A stretch of DNA of 5,234 bases from Nitrososphaerota archaeon (lineage in GTDB: Archaea; Thermoproteota; Nitrososphaeria; Nitrososphaerales; Nitrosopumilaceae): NCBI GenBank assembly GCA_022565935.1, contig JADFJY010000078.1, forward strand, positions 1 through 5,234, written 5' to 3'. Positions 1 to 4,819 of this stretch are shown piece after piece; positions within the stretch are counted from its first letter, which is position 1, and each line of letters opens with the position of its first letter. A program made the translations under genes and the position numbers. Below the pieces are notes generated by a model. It was not told the DNA's origin, did no database searches, and saw only the letters and a program-made list of their open reading frames with translations.

Positions 1-697
1 AGAGATTAGCAGCAAGCATTCCATCAACAAAAGCTTGTGTTCCTAAAGCGTGTCCATCACCAGTTGGTCCCCAAACTTGCATTGGTAAAATTCTCCCAAA
101 TGGGATTCCCTGAGCCCAATACATATCAAAATCACCTTGATGATCAGTATGCAGATGAGTTATGAAGAATTTTGTAAGTTCTGCTGGAGATATTTCCAAA
201 CTGTTAAAATTTGCAACTGTTCCGCTACCAACATCAAAGATTAGAATTTCTCCATTACCAAACTCAATCAATACTCCAGCTGCTGCTTGATTTCTTGTTG
301 GAAATGGCATTCCAGTTCCCAAAAAGATTAATCTAATTTCATCTTCTCCAAGTTCTTCAGTTCCAGGAACATAATTTTTTGGATATTCTTTTTCAGGGTT
401 TCCAATTATTGGAGTTTCAGTGATTGGTAGAGTCCCACCTGCAATTACAGGAGTAATTAATTTTTCATCAGAAATGTCTTCAACAATAACTAACATAGTT
501 CCCCATCCACGTTCAACTAATTTTTCTGCAGTAGATGGAGTTACACAAGCAATTTTATGATTATACTTTTCAATCCAAACTTTATCAATACAAATTTGTA
601 ATAAAGAAGGAATATCTATTCCATCACTAAACGGAATTGCTGGAATGATTCCAATTGAGAGAATAAGAGGAATTAATGCAAAAATAATAATTTTCAA
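1..697 (-). CDS. Exported metallo-beta-lactamase-fold hydrolase (RNase Z/AtsA-like), 3' end missing
   Basis: The visible 232 codons run off the left edge of the window. Residues 2-23 form a signal peptide (KIIIFALIPLILSIGIIPA). Residues 36-66 match the small module I know from many thaumarchaeal exported proteins (C36...ACVTPSTAEKLVERGW). The hydrolase domain starts near residue 122 with IFLGTGMPFPTR, the usual first strand and loop of RNase Z/arylsulfatase AtsA-type enzymes. It reaches the metal-binding HxHxDH motif as HLHTDH (H181, H183, D185, H186). The remaining metal ligands lie beyond the edge. The start is TTG at 697-695, because no ATG lies in frame before the domain and the signal peptide begins exactly there, with GGGAG ahead of it. 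The gene begins 5 bases after the sulfatase stop, so it is the third gene of the operon. Family knowledge covers zinc-dependent hydrolases, including sulfate-ester hydrolases; the real substrate is unknown. An exported tRNA-processing role is unlikely. Confidence 0.88.
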   Translation of the reverse strand, partial: MKIIIFALIPLILSIGIIPAIPFSDGIDIPSLLQICIDKVWIEKYNHKIACVTPSTAEKLVERGWGTMLVIVEDISDEKLITPVIAGGTLPITETPIIGNPEKEYPKNYVPGTEELGEDEIRLIFLGTGMPFPTRNQAAAGVLIEFGNGEILIFDVGSGTVANFNSLEISPAELTKFFITHLHTDHQGDFDMYWAQGIPFGRILPMQVWGPTGDGHALGTQAFVDGMLAANL

Positions 698-702
698 AGA
701 AC

Positions 703-2499
703 TTAATCTCCCAATGCTCTCATCTTTTCAATCTTTTTCTTTACCGAATCTAGATTAAATGATGCAGGATCTTGCATTGGAGGAAATTCAATAAAAGTTT
801 CTACCAGTTCCTGAACTTTTTGTTGCCCATCAACAAAACGCCAAAACTCATAGGTATAATAATTCATGAATGAAAATGATCCTTCATTGGAATTGTCTGA
901 AAATCCTGCTCTTTCAAATGGATCTAGTCGCAAGTTAGTTATCATGGGCCATCCAAGGTCTACTGTTTCACCAGCCCACCCATTTGGTTGATCAGTAAAA
1001 CGATATTTGTAATCACCAACTCTAACTGCTCCAAATTTATCTTGAGCAAAATAGTATATCGTATCTCGATTGGATTCACCATTACCAGTTAACATATCAA
1101 GTTGGTTGTATCCATCAAGATGAACTTTGTATGTTTTGCCATTCAAAGTCTTTCCTTTTTTGAATTCTTCTCCGATGTTAGGATTTCCAGCTGCTGCAAC
1201 TAGTGTTGGAAGCCAATCAAGTCCAGACATAATTCCATTCTCGACTTGTCCTGCTGGAATATGTCCTGGCCACTGTACTAACATAGGTACACGCATACCA
1301 CCTTCTAGAATTGAGCCCTTTGCACCTCTAAATGGAGTCATTCCACCATCAGGCCATGTGAATACTTCTGCTCCATTATCAGTAGTAAAAATAACAATAG
1401 TGTTTTCTTTGATTCCATTAGTTTCAAGAAAACTCATCACATCTCCAACTAAATCATCCACTTCAACCATACCTGCTTCATATATCGTCCAGCCGTTTTC
1501 AGAAGTTCTCAAACTATCATAATGATCACTTAGATGTGTAACAATATGCATTCGTGATGGATTAATCCATGCAAAGAATGGTTTGTCCTCATCTACTGCT
1601 TTTTGCATAAAGTCAATTGATTTATCTAAAATTTCAGTATCTAAAGTTTCCATACGTTTTGGTGGAACTGGACCTGCGTCTTCAATTATTTGTTTACCCA
1701 CCATTCCCCATCTAGGATCAACTGTATTATCATCTACATCAGTTGCCCAACTGTGAATCATGTTGCGTGGTCCGATGATCAAGTTTAGTTCTTGTGGATA
1801 TGTTGGTTGGAATGGATCTTCTAATGCATCAAGATGATACAGATAACCATAGAACTCATCAAAACCATGAACTGTTGGTAAGAATTTATTCAAATCGCCA
1901 AAATGGTTTTTTCCAAACTGTCCAGTGTTATATCCCATAGATTTCAAAACAGTAGCAAGAGTTGGAGCTTCATCAGGCATTCCAATTTCAGCACCTGCTT
2001 GTCCAACTGTAGTAAGACCTGTACGAATTGGTAATTCACCAGTGATTAAACTTGCACGTCCTGCAGTACAGCTAGGATCTGCATAGTAATCAGTAAAACG
2101 CATTCCATTTTCTGCAATTTTATTTATGTTTGGAGTTATACCTGACATGATACCGTCATTGTATGCACCAATGTTATACCAACCAACATCGTCAGGCATA
2201 ATTATGATAATGTTTGGCTGTTCAGATTCTTGGTTCTGAAATGAAAAGGGTTCAATTACTTCTTTAATTAGTTCATCATTTTGAACTTGAATAATTCCTT
2301 CATTGATTAACCATTGTAAACCTACTATGTACTCATCTGCTGAAATTTTTCCTTCGCCATACCATTTTGCATTTTTTTGTATCCAATCAGGTAGCACATT
2401 TTCTGCATTAACAAATGGTAATGCAGGTGCAATACCAATTGATAGAATTAAAGGAAACATAGATAACAAAATAAGGATTTTTTTTGTATTCAGCAACAA
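703..2499 (-). CDS. Exported arylsulfatase (type I, formylglycine-dependent) with thaumarchaeal N-terminal module
   Basis: This 598-residue protein hydrolyses sulfate esters by family. Residues 5-33 are a signal peptide. Residues 36-70 (LPDWIQKNAKWYGEG...) form a short W-rich helical module common in thaumarchaeal exported proteins. The alkaline-phosphatase-like sulfatase domain follows from about residue 95. Visible active-site elements are the metal ligands D103/D104, the formylglycine motif CTAGR (C144, R148), GKNHFG (K197, H199), H318, D374/N375, and RGAKGS with K394, followed by EGGMRVP. All core residues are present, so it should be active if C144 is converted to formylglycine. Stretches such as GQFGKNHFGD and LPTVHGFDEFYGYLYHL closely recall bacterial arylsulfatases, which hints at gene transfer from bacteria. 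The start is TTG at 2499 (TTG at 2496 is equally possible); the first ATG (codon 14) would cut off the charged start of the signal peptide. No strong ribosome binding site is visible. No maturase gene is in the window. Confidence 0.93.
   Translation of the reverse strand: MLLNTKKILILLSMFPLILSIGIAPALPFVNAENVLPDWIQKNAKWYGEGKISADEYIVGLQWLINEGIIQVQNDELIKEVIEPFSFQNQESEQPNIIIIMPDDVGWYNIGAYNDGIMSGITPNINKIAENGMRFTDYYADPSCTAGRASLITGELPIRTGLTTVGQAGAEIGMPDEAPTLATVLKSMGYNTGQFGKNHFGDLNKFLPTVHGFDEFYGYLYHLDALEDPFQPTYPQELNLIIGPRNMIHSWATDVDDNTVDPRWGMVGKQIIEDAGPVPPKRMETLDTEILDKSIDFMQKAVDEDKPFFAWINPSRMHIVTHLSDHYDSLRTSENGWTIYEAGMVEVDDLVGDVMSFLETNGIKENTIVIFTTDNGAEVFTWPDGGMTPFRGAKGSILEGGMRVPMLVQWPGHIPAGQVENGIMSGLDWLPTLVAAAGNPNIGEEFKKGKTLNGKTYKVHLDGYNQLDMLTGNGESNRDTIYYFAQDKFGAVRVGDYKYRFTDQPNGWAGETVDLGWPMITNLRLDPFERAGFSDNSNEGSFSFMNYYTYEFWRFVDGQQKVQELVETFIEFPPMQDPASFNLDSVKKKIEKMRALGD
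708..712 (-). promoter_or_regulatory. Ribosome binding site for the MBL-fold hydrolase
   Basis: On the minus strand GGGAG stands 10 bases ahead of the TTG start at 697 and lies inside the last codons of the sulfatase gene. It supports the unusual TTG start and suggests coupled translation of the two genes. The spacing is slightly long for a Shine-Dalgarno site. Confidence 0.45.
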
Positions 2500-2523
2500 A
2501 AAATCAGTAATTGTATACCCTAT

Positions 2524-3549
2524 TTAAGAGAAAATGGTCTTGAAATCATTTTTCATGCTAATTACTATCCAACCGTTTTTCTGAGATTCATCTAATGCCT
2601 CTTGATTTGGATAATAGTACTCTCTACTTTCATCATCATGGTTTAGCATACATGCAAAATGATTCTTATGATTCTGTGTTAGCATTAACATTTCTATATC
2701 TCCTCCAGAATTTCCACATGCAAAAATTGGTGTTTTGCCAATGATTTTTTGAATGTTAACTGGTTTTTCTGCTCCATCATTGAATGAACCTAAAGTAGGT
2801 TGACGAATTAGAACCGACCCTTGTTCAGTTAGTTGAGAAATAAATTCTGGATGTGTGCCAATTACATTTTCTTTTTCTATATTGTAAATTTCCTTAGATA
2901 CTGATTGCATCATACCTTGAAATCCTGCAGATACAATGTATACTTCAAAATCGTTTTGTTGTAAATAATGAACCAGTTCAACCATTGGTTGGTAAGTTAA
3001 CTCTTTTAATGCAACATTGTATCGAGTATGTTTTGTGTTATCAAGATACTCTTTTGATTTTTGTAGATACTCTTCTTGAGTAATATCAGGATATGCAGGA
3101 AGTAAAATATCAATTAAACCAGGTATATGTTCAAGATCTTTATTTGTAATTGAATCACCCATTGCTACAATTTCAGAATAAGGACTTGTAGATGCTAAAC
3201 TAGGATCATCATCTAATTGTTCATAAAGATATTCTAGATGAAATGCAAAAGGAATGTAAAGTGGTTGCTCTATCCACAAAGTCCCATCATTATCAAATGT
3301 TGCAATTCTGTCCATAATTGGAACAAACGATGATGAGGACGAATCAGTTACTTGATTAACAAATTCAATAATTTTTTGTTTAGAATCTCCGCTGTTCCAG
3401 GATGATAATGGGTCAGAATCAGGAGAGATTTTTGTTGTTTCTGGTTCTGAGGTGGTTTCTTTGGTTAATGAAAAATCATAGAATACATAAGCTGCAAATG
3501 CTGTAATTACAATTCCTGCTGCAATGGCCACTATGATTTGTTTATTCAT
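2524..3549 (-). CDS. Membrane-anchored HAD-superfamily hydrolase (phosphatase-like)
   Basis: This 341-residue protein is the first gene of the minus-strand operon. Residues 5-24 are one membrane helix after a short basic start (MNKQ), which predicts the catalytic part outside the membrane. Residues 27-50 are a Ser/Thr/Pro/Glu-rich linker. The HAD domain shows motif I FDNDGTLW (nucleophile D86, acid D88), motif II as VSAGF with S207, a probable motif III lysine K262, and motif IV GNSGGD (279-284, D284). N280 stands where many relatives have Asp. A large helical cap insertion lies between about residues 95 and 190. The FDNDGTLW...QP form resembles HAD proteins that I recall next to bacterial arylsulfatases, so the pair may have moved together. 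Family members are mostly Mg-dependent phosphatases acting on small phosphate esters; the substrate here is unknown. The ATG start at 3549 has a TATA-like box 25 bases upstream and no Shine-Dalgarno site, which fits a leaderless mRNA. Confidence 0.9.
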   Translation of the reverse strand: MNKQIIVAIAAGIVITAFAAYVFYDFSLTKETTSEPETTKISPDSDPLSSWNSGDSKQKIIEFVNQVTDSSSSSFVPIMDRIATFDNDGTLWIEQPLYIPFAFHLEYLYEQLDDDPSLASTSPYSEIVAMGDSITNKDLEHIPGLIDILLPAYPDITQEEYLQKSKEYLDNTKHTRYNVALKELTYQPMVELVHYLQQNDFEVYIVSAGFQGMMQSVSKEIYNIEKENVIGTHPEFISQLTEQGSVLIRQPTLGSFNDGAEKPVNIQKIIGKTPIFACGNSGGDIEMLMLTQNHKNHFACMLNHDDESREYYYPNQEALDESQKNGWIVISMKNDFKTIFS

Positions 3550-3568
3550 GACTCTGAAAAAATCGTAG

Positions 3569-3579
3569 TTTATTTAATT
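3569..3579 (-). promoter_or_regulatory. TATA-like box of the hydrolase operon
   Basis: Read on the minus strand this is AATTAAATAAA. Its centre lies 25 bases ahead of the ATG at 3549, the usual archaeal TATA-to-start-site distance, so transcription would begin at or next to the start codon. Repeat copy A lies about 12 bases further upstream, where archaeal activators often bind. Confidence 0.5.
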
Positions 3580-3590
3580 GTAAATTTAGT

Positions 3591-3636
3591 GTTAAAAGCC
3601 CTGGTTTAGAGATACGTTTCAGGTAGAAATTTCCTG
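3591..3636. repeat. 46-bp direct repeat, copy A
   Basis: This copy matches copy B (4774-4819) at 42 of 46 positions, in the same orientation. The last 21 bases (TTTCAGG...TTCCTG) are identical. Weaker similarity extends about 12 bases further left (3579-3590). It carries the alternating blocks CCTG, CAGG and CCTG. On the minus strand its identical part spells the codons for Q-E-I-S-T-stop, the end of the HD-domain protein encoded at copy B. It lies in the divergent control region just upstream of the TATA-like box of the hydrolase operon. Whether it is an operator, a relic of a duplicated gene end, or an attachment-type repeat cannot be decided here. Confidence 0.85.
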
Positions 3637-3658
3637 GCTTTGCAATATGTTTCGAGTC

Positions 3659-3667
3659 TAAATTATA
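3659..3667 (+). promoter_or_regulatory. Possible TATA box for the small membrane protein gene
   Basis: TAAATTATA on the plus strand would place a start site near 3690, inside the tandem dyads, and leave a leader of about 55 bases before the ATG at 3747. That geometry would suit repression by a protein bound to the dyads. A weaker alternative is TTCTATCAATAT near 3717-3726, which would give a leaderless message. Confidence 0.25.
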
Positions 3668-3673
3668 CCAAAT

Positions 3674-3712
3674 GTCATAATGCTTGTTGACTGGTCATAA
3701 TTGGTTTTGACT
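3674..3712. promoter_or_regulatory. Two tandem operator-like dyads, 20-bp period
   Basis: GTCATAATGCTTGTTGACT (3674-3692) is followed by GTCATAATTGGTTTTGACT (3694-3712), identical at 15 of 19 positions with the differences in the middle. Each unit is GTCA-N10-TGAC, an inverted repeat, and the junction TGAC-TG-GTCA is again a dyad. A 20-bp period is about two helical turns, so two dimers would sit on the same face of the DNA. The site lies between divergent genes and upstream of a winged-helix regulator gene, which makes it a good candidate binding site for that regulator. This is inference from arrangement. Confidence 0.6.
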
Positions 3713-3746
3713 AGCTTCTATCAATATCCTCTTCCGCAGTATAGTT

Positions 3747-3896
3747 ATGAATGCACAAACAGTCAAACAAGAATCCACTAGCATAAGAGACATAGAGTGG
3801 GATGCCAGACAACAAAAAGCTGTATCTTTGAGCTTTTTAGCTACAGGTCTTGGCATAGCACTCATCTTAGTCGTGGGTACATTCCTAGGAAACTAG
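3747..3896 (+). CDS. Small single-pass membrane protein, 49 residues, unknown function
   Basis: An ATG-started frame of 49 codons ends in TAG. The first half is hydrophilic and charged (MNAQTVKQESTSIRDIEWDA, then RQQK). Residues 26-47 (VSLSFLATGLGIALILVVG...) are one clear membrane helix, ending only two residues before the C-terminus. There are no cysteines and no signal cleavage pattern, so a tail-anchored or single-pass protein is likely. The frame is open back to a TGA at 3708, and 3747 is the first ATG. A terminator-like stem and T-run follow directly, and promoter-like and operator-like elements precede it, which supports a real gene. It shares strand and context with the FilR1-type regulator 42 bases downstream and might be its partner or target. 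I do not recognise the family. Confidence 0.65.
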   Translation: MNAQTVKQESTSIRDIEWDARQQKAVSLSFLATGLGIALILVVGTFLGN

Positions 3897-3917
3897 GAAT
3901 TTCCTTTCTTTTTTATT
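3887..3917 (+). terminator. Stem-loop plus T-run after the small membrane protein
   Basis: AGGAAA (3887-3892) can pair with TTTCCT (3900-3905) across a 7-base loop, followed by TTCTTTTTTATT. Archaeal RNA polymerase stops mainly at T-runs, so the run alone could suffice. The stem overlaps the end of the coding region, including its TAG stop. The same T-run may double as the TATA region of the next gene. Confidence 0.5.
3909..3917 (+). promoter_or_regulatory. TATA-like box of the FilR1-type regulator
   Basis: TTTTTTATT is centred 26 bases ahead of the ATG at 3939, and no Shine-Dalgarno site precedes that ATG, so a leaderless message is plausible. It overlaps the T-run that likely ends the upstream small gene, so the assignment is tentative. 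Confidence 0.35.
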
Positions 3918-3938
3918 CAGCTAACACAGTGATTTTGG

Positions 3939-4739
3939 ATGGTTGATCTTTACGAGAAAGCTGCAGATCACTTTCTTGAACTTGCTAGTCCTCAGAGACT
4001 GCAGATGCTCTTCAAGCTTTCAGTAAAATCATTTGCAATTACTGAAATGGCAAAGGAGTTAGATTCTACAAAACAAGAAGTTCATCGAAATTTTAGACGC
4101 TTGGAGGACAGTAGACTGATCGAAAAAAATGTTGATGGAAAATATTCTATAACAACATTTGGGAAAACAATGTGTACTCAGGTTCCATCACTTGTGTTTT
4201 TATCTCAGAATATGGAATACTTTGAGGATCATGAGTTTGGGGATATGCCAACTAAATTCATCATGAGAACAGGTCAACTAGCTGGTGGGAAACACATCAA
4301 AGGTGTGGTAAAAGTTCTTGAACAGTGGAAGACTATCTACAAAAATGCAAATGAATACGTCTATGAGGTGTTATATGAAGTTCCGTTGGATCTAATAGAA
4401 CCACTTGTCAAAAGAATAAAAGAAGGAATCCAATTCAACTATATTTTCTCAAAATCTGCAGTTATACCCAAAGGTAGAAAGGAACTGCTAGGAAAACTTG
4501 GTTTTGATAAATTGATTGAAAAGGGTTTGGTTGAAAGAAAGATGATGGATAGGGTATTGACTGTTGTTGTTCTAAATGAAAAAGAAGCCTGCGTTTTATT
4601 TCCAAACCGTAAGGGTGAAGCAGACATAAGTGAGATGTTTTATGGAAACGATCTAATGTTTCATGAATGGTGTCTTGATTACTTTAGATATTGTTGGTAT
4701 GGTTCTGATGTTTTTCAAGAAAGTAAATTAGAAGAATAA
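3939..4739 (+). CDS. Winged-helix transcriptional regulator with FilR1-type (DUF1724-like) sensor domain
   Basis: This 266-residue protein has no membrane segment and should be cytoplasmic. Residues 5-75 form an ArsR-like winged helix: ASPQRLQMLFKLS opens it, AITEMAKELDSTKQEVHRNFRRLEDSRLIEK (33-63) is the helix-turn-helix with recognition helix, and GKYSITTFGK is the wing. The C-terminal part from about residue 120 (VVKVLEQWKTIYKNANEYVYEVLYE, then FNYIFSKSAVIPK, and the final FHEWCLDYFRYCW) follows the layout of the archaeal FilR1 middle-domain family, named from a regulator of filament formation and methanogenesis. The ligand is unknown; cysteines at 79, 218, 245 and 252 might allow redox or metal sensing, but no motif proves this. 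Length is normal for the family. Likely targets are the tandem dyads upstream and possibly the divergent hydrolase operon. The ATG at 3939 fits both the domain start and the TATA spacing. Confidence 0.85.
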   Translation: MVDLYEKAADHFLELASPQRLQMLFKLSVKSFAITEMAKELDSTKQEVHRNFRRLEDSRLIEKNVDGKYSITTFGKTMCTQVPSLVFLSQNMEYFEDHEFGDMPTKFIMRTGQLAGGKHIKGVVKVLEQWKTIYKNANEYVYEVLYEVPLDLIEPLVKRIKEGIQFNYIFSKSAVIPKGRKELLGKLGFDKLIEKGLVERKMMDRVLTVVVLNEKEACVLFPNRKGEADISEMFYGNDLMFHEWCLDYFRYCWYGSDVFQESKLEE

Positions 4740-4773
4740 AAGTACAGTAATCTCTTAGAAATGAAATTTTGAG

Positions 4774-4819
4774 GTTAAATGCCCTGATTTTGAGATATGT
4801 TTCAGGTAGAAATTTCCTG
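4774..4819. repeat. 46-bp direct repeat, copy B
   Basis: Partner of copy A (3591-3636), 42 of 46 positions identical and in the same orientation, with start-to-start distance 1183 bp. Its right part (4802-4819) codes on the minus strand for the last five residues and stop of the HD-domain protein, so the repeat straddles a gene end. Compared with copy A, the left stem CCTGA/TCAGG is a perfect pair here, whereas copy A has CCTGG/TCAGG (G-U in RNA), so pairing ability is kept. Confidence 0.85.

Noticed and set aside
1127..1522. Open frame of 131 codons on the plus strand inside the sulfatase gene
   Set aside because: It lies antisense to codons for essential sulfatase residues, has a low-complexity Ser/Pro-rich product and no promoter or ribosome binding site; it is a shadow frame.
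2500..2526. A frameshift or nonsense mutation splitting one HAD-sulfatase gene
   Set aside because: Both proteins are complete on their own: the HAD domain ends naturally and the sulfatase has its own signal peptide. Two separate genes explain the data better than a broken fusion.
2303..2527. Open frame of 74 codons on the plus strand over the sulfatase start and HAD end
   Set aside because: It is antisense to the signal peptide and W-rich module of the sulfatase, with no recognisable domain.
3591..3712. CRISPR array or leader
   Set aside because: There are only two local dyads with a 1-base gap and one distant repeat copy; no regular repeat-spacer pattern is present.
4439..4627. Open frame of 62 codons on the minus strand inside the regulator gene
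   Set aside because: Its product is Ser/Phe-rich and it is fully covered by the well-supported regulator gene; it is a shadow frame.
3591..4819. Insertion sequence bounded by the 46-bp repeats
   Set aside because: The repeats are direct, not inverted, and the interior encodes a regulator and a small membrane protein but no transposase or integrase.
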